This document shows, one piece after another, positions 1 through 8,326 of a DNA stretch of 64,000 bases (positions are counted from its first letter, which is position 1; the number at the start of each line of letters is the position of its first letter). The position numbers were made by a program, and so were the translations under genes. This DNA is from Burkholderiales bacterium RIFCSPLOWO2_12_FULL_65_40. GTDB taxonomy: Bacteria; Pseudomonadota; Gammaproteobacteria; Burkholderiales; Burkholderiaceae_C. The stretch covers positions 35,211 to 99,210 of the forward strand of contig MESL01000011.1 in NCBI GenBank assembly GCA_001770955.1, written 5' to 3'. The notes under the pieces were generated by a model. That model had not been told where the DNA came from. It did no database searches and saw only the letters and a program-made list of their open reading frames with translations.

Positions 1-532
1 AAATACGCACGGGCCGCGAAGGCGTGCTGGAGCGCCCCTCCAGTACCACATCCGAAGAGAAGTCTTGCGCGGCGTAGTAGGCGCTGAACTCCGGGTCACG
101 GACCAGATTGCGGATCGATTGCATCGCATCGCGCTGCCCGTCGAATCCGAACTGCGCAGCAGCCGTCTCATTGCACCATTCAATACGCCCCTGTGCGTCG
201 AGCAGCACCACGCCACTGGGCGATGCCTGCAACGCTGCCAGGATTTCCTGCAACCGGTTGTCGCTTTCATCGGCCAGGTCCTGCTGCTTCCTCACCAGCC
301 GACGGGTGCGGTCAACTGCCTCGCCCCACATGCCCATCATCGGCGGGGCCTTGGCCATGTCTCCCACGCGGAGCCAGCGGAGCATGCGCAGGCCGCGCAA
401 CATGTCCTGCACAAACCAGAGCCATGCCGCAATGGCCGACCCGAGCGCAGCACCCCAGGGGCCGCCTTGCCACCATCCCAGGCTGCCGCCAGCCAATTGC
501 CAGAGCAGGAAAAAGAAAAAACGCAGAACCAT
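1..532 (-). CDS. phoR: Phosphate regulon sensor kinase PhoR (N-terminal part, cut by window edge)
   Basis: About 177 residues of the N-terminal part are present and the frame runs open off the left edge. It begins at an ATG 24 nt after the phoB stop on the same strand. The first ~45 residues hold two hydrophobic, Trp-rich stretches (a membrane hairpin without a large periplasmic loop, as in PhoR). A charged linker follows with the segment TRRLVRKQQDLADESDNRLQ, then a PAS-type segment (ILAALQASPSGVVLLDAQGRI, near residues 93-113). Catalytic HisKA and ATPase domains would lie outside the window. Expected role: inner-membrane histidine kinase and phosphatase that phosphorylates PhoB under phosphate limitation, with its activity controlled through PstSCAB and PhoU. 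The position right after phoB makes the assignment secure even though the kinase core is not visible. Confidence 0.88.
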   Translation of the reverse strand, partial: MVLRFFFFLLWQLAGGSLGWWQGGPWGAALGSAIAAWLWFVQDMLRGLRMLRWLRVGDMAKAPPMMGMWGEAVDRTRRLVRKQQDLADESDNRLQEILAALQASPSGVVLLDAQGRIEWCNETAAAQFGFDGQRDAMQSIRNLVRDPEFSAYYAAQDFSSDVVLEGRSSTPSRPVRI

Positions 533-556
533 GCGCTAGCGTGCCATCGATGCGGA

Positions 557-1264
557 TCAGGCCCGCAATGGCACCTGTGGCTGTGCCGTGAGCCGATAAC
601 CCGCGCCACGCACCGTTTCCACCATGATGCCCGCTCCTCCCAGCGCCTCACGCAAACGTTTGACGTGCACATCCACCGTGCGCTCTTCGATGAACACATG
701 ATCCCCCCAGACCTTGTCCAGCAACTGGGACCGGCTGTGAACGCGCTCGGGGTGCTTCATGAAAAAATGCAGCAGCTTGAATTCGGTGGGCCCGATTTTC
801 AGGGGCTGCCCCTGGAAGGACACCCGGTGGGTGGCCGCATCCAGGGCCAGATCGCAGATGGTCACGCTGTCGGTCACCTGCTCGGGCGCCCGGCGGCGCA
901 GCACGGCGCGGATGCGCGCCAGCAATTCCTGCGTGGAAAAAGGCTTGGTGATGTAGTCGTCCGCACCGGCATCCAGACCGGCGATCTTGTCGGGTTCATC
1001 GCCGCGCGCGGTCAGCATCAGAATGGGCACAGGCTTGGTTCGGCTGTCAGCCCGCCACTTGCGTGCAAGTTGCAGACCGCTCTGGCCGGGCAACATCCAG
1101 TCCAGCAGAATCACGTCGGGCAAGACGGCATCGAGCTCGCGCTGTGCCGATTCGCCATCCTCTGCCCAGATCGGCTGGAAGCCGTTGTGACGCAAGTTCA
1201 CGGCGATCAGTTCGGCAATCGCCGACTCATCCTCAACAATCAGGACACGGGGTAGTTTTCTCAT
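557..1264 (-). CDS. phoB: Phosphate regulon response regulator PhoB
   Basis: This 235-residue OmpR-family response regulator has an N-terminal receiver domain: acidic pocket near residues 11-12, phosphoacceptor Asp55 in the DVILLDWMLPGQSG segment, and the conserved Lys in DDYITKPFS. The C-terminal winged-helix DNA-binding domain starts near residue 130 and includes RTVDVHVKRLREAL and the terminal VRGAGYRL. Length and motifs are standard for PhoB. It lies 15 nt downstream of phoU and 24 nt upstream of phoR, so the pst-pho operon continues into the two-component pair. Phospho-PhoB should act at the Pho boxes seen upstream of pstS, the small lipoprotein gene and ppk. Confidence 0.97.
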   Translation of the reverse strand: MRKLPRVLIVEDESAIAELIAVNLRHNGFQPIWAEDGESAQRELDAVLPDVILLDWMLPGQSGLQLARKWRADSRTKPVPILMLTARGDEPDKIAGLDAGADDYITKPFSTQELLARIRAVLRRRAPEQVTDSVTICDLALDAATHRVSFQGQPLKIGPTEFKLLHFFMKHPERVHSRSQLLDKVWGDHVFIEERTVDVHVKRLREALGGAGIMVETVRGAGYRLTAQPQVPLRA

Positions 1265-1279
1265 GTCGATGCCAGGGCC

Positions 1280-1981
1280 CTATTGCAAAGCCGTTTCAAT
1301 GTCATCCACGGAGGTGTGCCGCACATCCATGCCCTTGACCAGATAGATGATGAGTTCGGCGATGTTCTTGGAGTGGTCGCCGATGCGCTCAATGGCTTTT
1401 GCCAGGAACAGCAGATCAAGGCTCGGAGAAATGGTGCGCGGGTCTTCCATCATGTAGGTGATGAGCTTGCGCACAAAGCCGTCAAACTCCTTGTCGATCA
1501 GGTTGTCCTCTTTCAGGATCGCCACCGCCATCTTGGTGTCCAGGCGAGCGAAGGCATCCAGTGCCTTGCGCAACTGGCCCGAAGCCAGGTCCGCCGCTAC
1601 GCGCAGCTCGTGTGATGGCAGTGATCGCGGCGTGCCGCCCTCGATGATGGAGCGCACCATGCGCGCCATGCGGTTGGCTTCGTCGCCCATGCGCTCAAGG
1701 TTGGCCGTGGCCTTGGAAAAGGCCAGCAGCAAGCGCAGGTCGCGCGCCGTGGGCTGGCGACGCGCGATGATGGTCGACAGCTCATGGTCGATTTCGACCT
1801 CCATGGCATTGACGCGGTTCTCGATCAGGGACACCTGATCGGCCGCCTCGATGCTGAACTGCGACAGCGCATAGACGGCCTGGCGGATTTGGGATTCGAC
1901 CAGCCCGCCCATCTCCATCACGCGGGTGGAAACATCGTTGAGTTCGCTGTCAAACTGCGAGGAAAGGTGTTTGTCTGCCAC
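1280..1981 (-). CDS. phoU: Phosphate transport system regulator PhoU
   Basis: PhoU is a peripheral protein of two three-helix bundles that connects the PstSCAB transporter to PhoR and keeps the regulon off when phosphate is plentiful. The protein is all-helical with the two conserved repeats, for example EVEIDHELSTIIARRQP and the second-repeat KAIERIGDHSKNIAE. The frame stays open into pstB, giving a longer reading, but I choose the GTG at 1981: it gives 233 residues beginning ADKHLSSQFDSELN (family-like), and a GAGGAG ribosome site precedes it by 6 nt in the 10-nt gap after pstB. phoB follows after 15 nt. Confidence 0.95.
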   Translation of the reverse strand: MADKHLSSQFDSELNDVSTRVMEMGGLVESQIRQAVYALSQFSIEAADQVSLIENRVNAMEVEIDHELSTIIARRQPTARDLRLLLAFSKATANLERMGDEANRMARMVRSIIEGGTPRSLPSHELRVAADLASGQLRKALDAFARLDTKMAVAILKEDNLIDKEFDGFVRKLITYMMEDPRTISPSLDLLFLAKAIERIGDHSKNIAELIIYLVKGMDVRHTSVDDIETALQ

Positions 1982-1991
1982 TGAATGCTCC

Positions 1992-2786
1992 TCAGCCGAA
2001 ACGGCCGGTAATGTAATCCTCGGTTTCCTTGCGCTTGGGCTTGAAGAATATTTCTTCAGTTTCACCAAACTCCATCAGCTCGCCCAGATACATGTAGGCG
2101 GTGTAGTCGCTGCACCGAGCGGCCTGCTGCATGTTGTGGGTCACGATGAGGATGGTCACCTTGTTCTTGATTTCCGCAATCAGTTCTTCAATGGCGCCCG
2201 TGGCAATCGGATCGAGTGCCGAGGTGGGTTCATCAAAGAGAATGATTTCCGGGTCGGTCGCCAGCGACCGCGCAATGCACAGGCGCTGCTGCTGCCCGCC
2301 GGAGAGATTCACGGCGACCTCGTCGAGGCGGTCTTTCACTTCATTCCAGATGGCAGCGCCCTTGAGCGCGGCTTCGACCTTGTCTTCAAGGTAGGTTTTG
2401 GATTTTTCGCCCCGCACCCGCAGTCCGTAGGCCACGTTCTCGAAAATGGACTTGGGAAACGGATTGGGTTTCTGAAACACCATGGACAGTCGCATCCGCA
2501 CTTCGATAGGGTCCACCGAAGGGTGCAGCAGATCGATCTGGTCAGGCAGCAACTCGATGGAGCCGCCATAACGGTGGCCAGGATACAGGTCGTGCATCCG
2601 GTTGAAGCAGCGCAGGTACGTGGACTTGCCGCAGCCGCTGGGCCCGATCAAGGCCGTGACCTTGTTCTCGTAAATCGGCATGTTGATGGACTTGAGCGCC
2701 TTGAAGTCGCCATAGTAAAAGTCCAGATTTTTCGACTGCGCCTTCAGTTTGGGCGTCGGCGGCGGATTGTGTGTGATGGGTGCCAT
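1992..2786 (-). CDS. pstB: Phosphate ABC transporter ATP-binding protein PstB
   Basis: This is the ATPase of the high-affinity phosphate importer; it binds the cytoplasmic faces of PstA and PstC. The chain shows an A-loop aromatic region (NLDFYYGDF), Walker [10 protein letters not shown], a Q-loop in [10 protein letters not shown], the ABC signature NLSGGQQQR, Walker [14 protein letters not shown] and the switch His in [10 protein letters not shown]. From the ATG at 2786 it has 264 residues, normal for PstB. An in-frame GTG at 2822 would add 12 residues and overlap the pstA stop; neither start has a strong ribosome site, so the start is uncertain. It lies between pstA and phoU. Confidence 0.96.
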   Translation of the reverse strand: MAPITHNPPPTPKLKAQSKNLDFYYGDFKALKSINMPIYENKVTALIGPSGCGKSTYLRCFNRMHDLYPGHRYGGSIELLPDQIDLLHPSVDPIEVRMRLSMVFQKPNPFPKSIFENVAYGLRVRGEKSKTYLEDKVEAALKGAAIWNEVKDRLDEVAVNLSGGQQQRLCIARSLATDPEIILFDEPTSALDPIATGAIEELIAEIKNKVTILIVTHNMQQAARCSDYTAYMYLGELMEFGETEEIFFKPKRKETEDYITGRFG

Positions 2787-2815
2787 GGTGTGATGCGTGG
2801 TGACTGCAGTAAGAC

Positions 2816-3742
2816 TTACCACTTGAGGTTCTTGCGAAGACGGTAGCGCAACCAGATGGCCACAGCATTCATGCTCAGCGTGAGCACAACCAGCACCAGG
2901 CTGGCGGCAGCGGCATTGGCATGAAAGGCAGGATCGGGGCGTGAAGTCCAGTTGAAGATCTGGATGGGCATCACCGTGAACGGCGAGAACAGCCAGTCGA
3001 ACATGCCGGCCGTTGCTTCACCGGTGAAGGGCACAGGCGGCAGGAAGGCGATGAAGGTCAGCGCGCCGATGGTGATGATGGGCGCCGTTTCGCCAATGGC
3101 GCGCGACAGGCCAATGATGATGCCCGTGAGGATGCCAGGCATGCCATAGGGAATCAGGTGGTCGCTGCAAACCTGCCATTTGGTGGCACCGCAGGCATAT
3201 GCGCCTTCCCGCACCATTTGCGGAATGGCGCGCAAGGCCTCCCTAGTTGAAACAATGACAATCGGGAGGATCAGCAGCCCCAGCGTCAGTCCCGCCGACA
3301 GAATGCTCTGGCCGAAGCCGAAGGTATAGACAAACAGGCCCAATGCCAGCAGTCCATACACGATCGACGGCACACCAGCCAGGTTGGTGATGTTGATCTC
3401 GATGATGTCGGTGAACCAGTTCTTGCGGGCGTACTCCTCAAGATAGATCGCACTGGCAACCCCGACGGGGATCGCAAACATCGCCGTCACCAGCATGACC
3501 AGCAGCGAACCGACCCAGGCCGACAGGATGCCCGACTGGCCTGCGCGCCGTGAGGGAAAATTGGTAAAGAAGTCGGCCGTCAACCTGGGAAAACCGTCAA
3601 TCACCATCTGGAGAAACAGGGCCGCCAGCGTCAGGATACCGACCGACATCGCAAGCAGACCGACCACACCAAAAATGATGTCCCAGCGCTTGTGGGAACG
3701 AATGATGGCGCGCAGCTTCTGGTTTTTTTCGTTGTTGATCAT
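2816..3742 (-). CDS. pstA: Phosphate ABC transporter permease PstA
   Basis: Inner-membrane permease of 308 residues with six predicted hydrophobic segments; the first is near residues 21-48. The EAA-type coupling loop ([24 protein letters not shown]) contacts PstB. With PstC it forms the phosphate channel. The start codon overlaps the pstC stop by one base (TGATG), a translational-coupling arrangement. A short hydrophilic N-terminus ([20 protein letters not shown]) precedes the first segment. The gene order pstS-C-A-B-phoU is the canonical one. Confidence 0.96.
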   Translation of the reverse strand: MINNEKNQKLRAIIRSHKRWDIIFGVVGLLAMSVGILTLAALFLQMVIDGFPRLTADFFTNFPSRRAGQSGILSAWVGSLLVMLVTAMFAIPVGVASAIYLEEYARKNWFTDIIEINITNLAGVPSIVYGLLALGLFVYTFGFGQSILSAGLTLGLLILPIVIVSTREALRAIPQMVREGAYACGATKWQVCSDHLIPYGMPGILTGIIIGLSRAIGETAPIITIGALTFIAFLPPVPFTGEATAGMFDWLFSPFTVMPIQIFNWTSRPDPAFHANAAAASLVLVVLTLSMNAVAIWLRYRLRKNLKW

Positions 3743-4710
3743 CAGTAGGCCTCACGGTATTTGCGACGCAGCCAATAGCCGAGCAGATTGAATGACAGGG
3801 TCATGAGCATCAGGGTCAGACCCGCGGCGAAAATGGTCTGGTAGCCAATACTGCCGTGCGGCAGGTCACCCAAGGCCACCTGCACGATGAACGAAGTCAC
3901 GGTGGCTGCAGGTTCGAGCGGGTTGAGCGTCAGGTTGGGTTGCATGCCGGCGGCAACAGCCAGAATCATGGTTTCTCCCACAGCGCGGGAAATTCCAAGA
4001 ATATAGGCCGATGCAATGCCTGAAAAGGCAGCCGGCACCACGACGCGGGTGGCCGTCTGGAACCGCGTGGAACCCAGGGCATAGGCCCCTTCACGCAAGC
4101 TCATGGGAACGGAGCGCATGGCATCTTCCGACAAGGAAGACACATAAGGAATGATCATGATGCCCATCACAATACCTGCAGACAGAATATTGAAGGTGGG
4201 CAGATCGGGGTAGATTTTCTGAATCAGCGGCGTGACCACCAGCAAGGCGAAAAAGCCATAAATGATGGTGGGAACCCCCGACAGCAGTTCCAGCAGCGGC
4301 TTGAGCACTTCACGGGACTTGTGCCCGGCAAACTCCGACAGGTAGATCGCAATGATGGTACCCAGCGGAATCGCAATTAGCAGCGCCACGGCAGAACTGG
4401 AGATCGTGCCCGCCAGCAGGACGCTGATCCCGAAATGCGCATCGTCAAACAGCGGCGTCCACTGCGAGTCGGTCAGGAACTGCCAGACCGGCACATGCGA
4501 GAAAAACACCAGCGATTCTTTGAGCAGGATGTAGACGATCGCCAGGGTCGTGAAGACCGAGACACAGGCTGCAAGCAGCAAGATGCCTTCGATCATCTTG
4601 TCCTTGCGTTTTCGGGCAGCCTTGGACTTGGCCAGCTGGGCCAGCCTGGCTTCGCCGGTGAGGGGGGGATTCGACATCATGCGATCCGCAGTAGTGGTGG
4701 ACGCTGTCAT
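3742..4710 (-). CDS. pstC: Phosphate ABC transporter permease PstC
   Basis: Inner-membrane permease of 322 residues that pairs with PstA. A basic cytoplasmic N-terminus (SKAARKRKDKMIEG) precedes the first membrane segment near residues 42-66. The coupling loop EDAMRSVPMSLREGAYALGSTRF sits around residues 200-222. Tandem Met codons at residues 11-12 offer an alternative, slightly later start. A hairpin with a T-run sits between pstS and this gene, so permease expression should be lower than that of the binding protein. Confidence 0.96.
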   Translation of the reverse strand: MTASTTTADRMMSNPPLTGEARLAQLAKSKAARKRKDKMIEGILLLAACVSVFTTLAIVYILLKESLVFFSHVPVWQFLTDSQWTPLFDDAHFGISVLLAGTISSSAVALLIAIPLGTIIAIYLSEFAGHKSREVLKPLLELLSGVPTIIYGFFALLVVTPLIQKIYPDLPTFNILSAGIVMGIMIIPYVSSLSEDAMRSVPMSLREGAYALGSTRFQTATRVVVPAAFSGIASAYILGISRAVGETMILAVAAGMQPNLTLNPLEPAATVTSFIVQVALGDLPHGSIGYQTIFAAGLTLMLMTLSFNLLGYWLRRKYREAY

Positions 4711-4742
4711 TTTAGGAATGGGCGGACATCTTGAGTTTCAGC

Positions 4743-4782
4743 AAAAAACCCTGCACACCCAGTTATTGGCGGCTGTGCAGGG
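4743..4782 (-). terminator. Intrinsic terminator / attenuator between pstS and pstC
   Basis: A perfect 9-bp stem (CCCTGCACA pairing with TGTGCAGGG) with a 16-nt loop is followed, on the minus strand, by six T residues. It lies 24 nt after the pstS stop and 32 nt before pstC. In other Pst operons a partial terminator here lets the periplasmic binding protein be made in excess over the permease. The structure is seen directly; read-through efficiency is inferred. Confidence 0.85.
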
Positions 4783-4806
4783 CGGATGCGGCCCAAGGGC
4801 CATGGA

Positions 4807-5799
4807 TTACAGGGAGGCTTCGCGCTTGAGAAGTTCAGAAATGGTGATGCCGACTTCGTTCTTGCCGCCAAAAACCGTGCCCTTCTTGCCCTTGGCAATG
4901 TGCTCGAGCGCCGTCTTGTAGGCATCGGCGGGCAGAGGAACGTACTTCACTTCCTTGGCCAGCTGGGCGCCTTCCTTCATGAAGAATTCCACGAATTTCT
5001 TCACTTCAGGCTTGGCCAGCGACTTGGCATTCACGTAGATGAAGATAGGGCGGGCCAAAGGCTGGTAAGTGCCATCGAGAACCGTCTTTTCGCTCGGACC
5101 CACGGCGGGCTTTCCGTCCTTCTCGACAATCGGAAGGGCCTTGAGCTTGTTGGTGTTCTCGGCATAGTAGGCATAGCCAAAGTAGCCGATGGCATTCACA
5201 TCGCCGGCCACGCCCTGCACCAGCACGTTGTCGTCTTCCGAAGCGGTGAAGTCACCGCGGCTGGACTTGGACTTTCCGACGATGGCTTCAGTAAAGTAGT
5301 CAAACGTTCCCGAGTCGGAACCGGCGCCAAACAGCTTGATGGGCTGGTCGGGCCAGGTCGGATTGATCTGGTTCCAGCGCATCACCTTGCCCTGGGCTGC
5401 GGGTTCCCACATTTTCTTCAACTCGGCCACAGTGGCCTGCTTGAGCCAGGCGTTCTTCGGGTTGATCACCACCGTCAACGCATCAAAGGCTACCGGCAGT
5501 TCATAGTATTCGACGCCCGCAGCGCGGCAGGCATCCATCTCGGACTTGGAAATCGGGCGCGACGCATTGGCAACATCGGTTTCATTGCGGCAGAACTTCT
5601 TGAAACCACCGCCTGTGCCAGACACACCCACCGTCACCTTGGTACCTTTGTTGGCCTTCTGAAACTCTTCAGCCACCGCTTCAGTCACGGGATAGACGGT
5701 GCTCGAACCATCCACCTTGACCACTTGCGCAAACACGGAAGCCCCGGAAAGTGCAAGGGCCGTGGTGGCGACCAGCGCCTTGATGTCGAGTGATTTCAT
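4807..5799 (-). CDS. pstS: Periplasmic phosphate-binding protein PstS
   Basis: This 330-residue precursor has a Sec signal peptide (SLDIKALVATTALALSGASVFAQ) with cleavage expected near residue 25. The mature start VKVDGSSTVYPVTEAVAEEF contains the phosphate-binding SST loop, and downstream FGAGSDSGTFDYF supplies further phosphate ligands. It captures phosphate in the periplasm and delivers it to PstCA. It is first in the operon. An AGAGGA ribosome site lies upstream, and a Pho box with -10 element precedes it at 5835-5868. The intrinsic terminator right after the stop should raise its level relative to the permease. Confidence 0.97.
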   Translation of the reverse strand: MKSLDIKALVATTALALSGASVFAQVVKVDGSSTVYPVTEAVAEEFQKANKGTKVTVGVSGTGGGFKKFCRNETDVANASRPISKSEMDACRAAGVEYYELPVAFDALTVVINPKNAWLKQATVAELKKMWEPAAQGKVMRWNQINPTWPDQPIKLFGAGSDSGTFDYFTEAIVGKSKSSRGDFTASEDDNVLVQGVAGDVNAIGYFGYAYYAENTNKLKALPIVEKDGKPAVGPSEKTVLDGTYQPLARPIFIYVNAKSLAKPEVKKFVEFFMKEGAQLAKEVKYVPLPADAYKTALEHIAKGKKGTVFGGKNEVGITISELLKREASL

Positions 5800-5834
5800 G
5801 TAATTTTTCCTCTACAAAAGAAAGAATGGTTTGG

Positions 5835-5868
5835 ACTTTATGTCTTTAATGTGACTGCTATGTGACAG
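5835..5868 (-). promoter_or_regulatory. Pho box and -10 element of the pstS promoter
   Basis: On the minus strand two 7-bp direct repeats, CTGTCAC and CAGTCAC, are separated by 4 bp (5851-5868), matching the PhoB site layout. Ten nt further is TAAAGT, a -10 hexamer, at 5835-5840, about 35 nt before the pstS ATG. There is no good -35 hexamer, as expected when PhoB substitutes for it. The box lies only 6 nt beyond the stop of the small lipoprotein gene. Confidence 0.9.
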
Positions 5869-5873
5869 TACGA

Positions 5874-6182
5874 TCAGACGGCACGGCAATTGCGCGCAGC
5901 CACTTTGCCTTTGTGGTGCAGCTCCACGGCACCCTGGGTTTTCAGCTGCCAGCCCTCGCCCTCGTACACACCCGCTCCCTTGTGATCGAGTTCATAGCCG
6001 CCCTCGTGGCGGATGCGAACGGTGCTGCCATCGGCGGCAAGGCGCGCCTGCAGGCGCTTGCCGCCCTCGCACTCGTAAGAGACAAACTTGCCTGGCTGCA
6101 TGCCAGCAGGAACAGTCGGGCCGGAAGCACAACCTGCCAGCAGGGCAGCGCCAATCAACGTTACAGACAATGCAAATTTCAC
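5874..6182 (-). CDS. Small outer-membrane-type lipoprotein, MliC-like
   Basis: A lipoprotein of about 102 residues. The N-terminus KFALSVTLIGAALLAGC is a lipoprotein signal with lipobox LAGC, so the mature protein should be lipidated at Cys18. The remaining ~80 residues are beta-rich with two further cysteines (YECEGG near the start, RNCRAV at the end) and a KGAGVYEGEGW stretch. This resembles the pattern of membrane-bound C-type lysozyme inhibitors (MliC), but the family call is tentative. I choose the GTG at 6182 because GGAG lies 5 nt upstream; a TTG at 6194 would add four residues. A Pho-box-like promoter lies upstream, and pstS is the next gene on the same strand. Confidence 0.72.
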   Translation of the reverse strand: MKFALSVTLIGAALLAGCASGPTVPAGMQPGKFVSYECEGGKRLQARLAADGSTVRIRHEGGYELDHKGAGVYEGEGWQLKTQGAVELHHKGKVAARNCRAV

Positions 6183-6214
6183 AGGTTTCTCCAATCAAAA
6201 TGAGTAACCCATGC

Positions 6215-6248
6215 ACTATCCCCAGCGCCCATGACACTCTCGTGACGT
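6215..6248 (-). promoter_or_regulatory. Probable Pho box and -10 element of the MliC-like lipoprotein gene
   Basis: On the minus strand ACGTCAC and GTGTCAT are separated by 4 bp (6231-6248). Ten nt later is GATAGT (6215-6220), about 33 nt before the GTG start. The half-sites match the CTGTCAT/C consensus at 5 of 7 and 6 of 7 positions. The spacing to the -10 is identical to that at pstS and ppk in this window, which raises confidence in an otherwise imperfect box. Confidence 0.65.
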
Positions 6249-6349
6249 TTGCATGATGATTTCATGGCGCTGCCAATTCGCCTGGCATCATGCAATCGTC
6301 AAATTGTTGGTGCACACTGCAAGGTTAGGCCCCATTTACAGACCATTCG

Positions 6350-7828
6350 ATGCAAAACGGCACCCTTCTCGCTGCGGTAGATCTAGGCTCCAACAGCTTT
6401 CGCCTTGAAATCGGCCGCTACGCGCACGGCCACATCCAGCGTGTCGAATACCTCAAGGAAACCGTGCGCCAGGGCAATGGCCTGGACCGTGAACACAACC
6501 TGAGTCACGAGGCCATGCAGCGCGGCTGGGACTGCCTTGCCCGTTTTGCCGAACGGCTGGCAGACTTTCCCCGTGCCCAGGTCCGCGCCGTGGCCACCCA
6601 GACCCTGCGTGAGGCACGCAACCGCGAAGAGTTTCTTCAGCGTGGCAGCGAAGTGCTGGGCCACCACATCGACGTCGTTTCCGGGCTGGAGGAAGCGCGA
6701 CTGATCTACCAGGGCGTTGCCCGGTTGTTGCCACAGTCGAATGAGCGCCGACTGGTGGTGGACATTGGCGGGCGCTCCACCGAACTGATCCTGGGTGAAC
6801 AGTTCACCCCCCATGCTGTCGCCTCCTTCCGCGTCGGCAGCGTGGCCTGGTCGAGCCGCTATTTTGCCGAAGGGCTGTTTACCAGCCAGTCGTTTGCAGC
6901 GGCAGAGATTGCTGCCAAGGCCGTTCTGGACGAGGCCCTGGGGACGTACCGTCGCGATGCCTGGGAGGTAGCCTACGGATCATCAGGTACCGTTGGCGCC
7001 GTCGGCGACATCCTGGCCGCAGCAGGTCAACCCGAGGGGGTCATTTCACGTGCCAGCCTGGATTGGCTGCGTGAGCGGCTGCTGCGGGCCCAAAGTGCCG
7101 ACAAGATCCGGCTGGAGGGGCTCAAGGAAGATCGCCGCGCCGTGATCGGTGGCGGTCTGAGTGTCCTGCGCGCCGTTTTCGATCTGCTCGACATCCATGA
7201 GATGCGGGTGGCCCAGGGCGCACTGCGCCAGGGAGCCCTGTACGACCTTCTGGATCGGGAACAACCTGAAACCGACCTTCGCACCACCACCGTGCAGGGC
7301 CTGGTGCAGAGCTTTGCCGCAGACAGCATCCATGCCGAGCGCGTGGCACGGATCGCGTGCGCGCTATTCGGGCAGGTGTCTCCGGCCCAAGCGGGGACGG
7401 CCCTGCGCAAATTGAACTGGGCAGCCCAGCTGCATGAGATCGGCTGTCGCATTTCCCACAGCGATTACCACCGGCACGGGGCCTACATTCTGGAAAATAC
7501 CGACGTTGCAGGCTTCGCCCAGCACGAGCTGCACCGGCTGGGCTCGCTGGTGCTGGGCCACCGGGGCAAGGTCCGCAAAATTGAAACGGATCTGAATGAT
7601 CCGACCTTTGCAATGCAACTGATGTGCCTGCGACTGGCCGTGGCGCTGTGCCATGCCCGCCGCGATCCGGACATGGAAGGCCTGGTGCTTTCGCTGCGCG
7701 GCCGCCAATTTCAGCTCGTCACACGCGCGGGCTGGGCCACCGCATACCCGCAATCGGCCCACCTGCTCCGTGAAGAAATGCTGGCTTGGCAACGCACCCC
7801 CTGGGATCTGCAGACGGATCTGCCTTGA
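6350..7828 (+). CDS. ppx: Exopolyphosphatase Ppx
   Basis: This 492-residue enzyme of the Ppx/GppA family releases phosphate from the ends of polyphosphate. The ASKHA-fold phosphate loops are visible: LAAVDLGSNSFRLEI at residues 7-21 and VVDIGGRSTELILG near residues 138-151. The second loop has Arg where E. coli-type enzymes have Gly (GGRST rather than GGGST). The acidic YGSSGTVGA segment follows near 215. The C-terminal third (from about 310) is the helical HD-like region containing LHEIGCRISHSDYHRHGAY. It is divergent from the lipoprotein-pst operon and faces away from ppk. No Pho box is seen in the plus orientation upstream. Confidence 0.93.
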   Translation: MQNGTLLAAVDLGSNSFRLEIGRYAHGHIQRVEYLKETVRQGNGLDREHNLSHEAMQRGWDCLARFAERLADFPRAQVRAVATQTLREARNREEFLQRGSEVLGHHIDVVSGLEEARLIYQGVARLLPQSNERRLVVDIGGRSTELILGEQFTPHAVASFRVGSVAWSSRYFAEGLFTSQSFAAAEIAAKAVLDEALGTYRRDAWEVAYGSSGTVGAVGDILAAAGQPEGVISRASLDWLRERLLRAQSADKIRLEGLKEDRRAVIGGGLSVLRAVFDLLDIHEMRVAQGALRQGALYDLLDREQPETDLRTTTVQGLVQSFAADSIHAERVARIACALFGQVSPAQAGTALRKLNWAAQLHEIGCRISHSDYHRHGAYILENTDVAGFAQHELHRLGSLVLGHRGKVRKIETDLNDPTFAMQLMCLRLAVALCHARRDPDMEGLVLSLRGRQFQLVTRAGWATAYPQSAHLLREEMLAWQRTPWDLQTDLP

Positions 7829-7852
7829 CGCTGAGAAACAACGATATATACT
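7825..7852 (+). promoter_or_regulatory. Sigma-70-type promoter of the small basic protein gene
   Basis: TTGACG (7825-7830, overlapping the ppx stop) and TATACT (7847-7852) are separated by 16 bp, 28 nt before the ATG at 7880. It is one of the closest matches to the sigma-70 consensus in the window, suggesting the downstream gene has its own strong promoter rather than relying on ppx transcription. Confidence 0.7.
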
Positions 7853-7879
7853 GTTTATACCTTTTTTAGGTAGTTTCGT

Positions 7880-8284
7880 ATGACCAGCACGACCAAAAAG
7901 ACCCACCCTGTCACGGCGGCGGAAACGCCCGCTGCATCCCGGCCTGCCCGTGCCACCTCGCGCAAGCCAGCGAACCCATCGCCGGCCGCGCGACAGCGTG
8001 CACCTGCCGCCAAGGCAGTGGTGGTGACTGCGCCGACGCCCGAGAAAGAGCCCAAGGCCAAGAAGCCCAAGCTGGTTCGGGACAGCTTCACTTTCCCCAA
8101 GGATGAGTACGTCGCCATCGAGGCACTGAAACTGCGTGCAGCGCAGCTCTCTCATCCTGCAAAGAAAAGCGAAATCCTGCGTGCGGGCCTGAAGGCCTTG
8201 GTGAATATGTCCGATACCGCGCTGCGCGCAGCCTTGCAGGCGGTGCCCGCCATCAAGACCGGTCGGCCCAAGTCTGAAAAATAG
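7880..8284 (+). CDS. Small basic protein with ribbon-helix-helix-like C-terminus, unknown function
   Basis: This protein of 134 residues has two parts. Residues 1-65 are low-complexity, rich in Ala, Pro, Lys and Thr, and resemble histone-H1-like tails. Residues 66-134 look folded: a short strand (RDSFTFPKDEY) followed by two helices (IEALKLRAAQLSHP and KKSEILRAGLKALVNMSD) and a last helix. This strand-helix-helix order is that of ribbon-helix-helix DNA-binding proteins, with the SEILRAGLKAL helix typical of the second helix. I do not recognise a characterised homologue. The gene has its own promoter and converges on sixA. A nucleoid-associated or regulatory role is inference only. Confidence 0.75.
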   Translation: MTSTTKKTHPVTAAETPAASRPARATSRKPANPSPAARQRAPAAKAVVVTAPTPEKEPKAKKPKLVRDSFTFPKDEYVAIEALKLRAAQLSHPAKKSEILRAGLKALVNMSDTALRAALQAVPAIKTGRPKSEK

Positions 8285-8326
8285 CCATCGGCCTGCGGTT
8301 TGGCGCGTGGCCTGCGCGCCAGTCCG

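Noticed and set aside
65..1255. Open frame of almost 400 codons antisense to phoR-phoB
   Set aside because: It crosses two well-supported genes on the opposite strand and shows no protein-family sequence.
1982..2068. Longer phoU N-terminus
   Set aside because: It would overlap pstB; the GTG at 1981 has a good ribosome site and gives the family-standard start.
8285..8326. TGGCGCG/CGCGCCA hairpin between the small basic protein gene and sixA as terminator
   Set aside because: Stem is short and no T-run follows on either strand.
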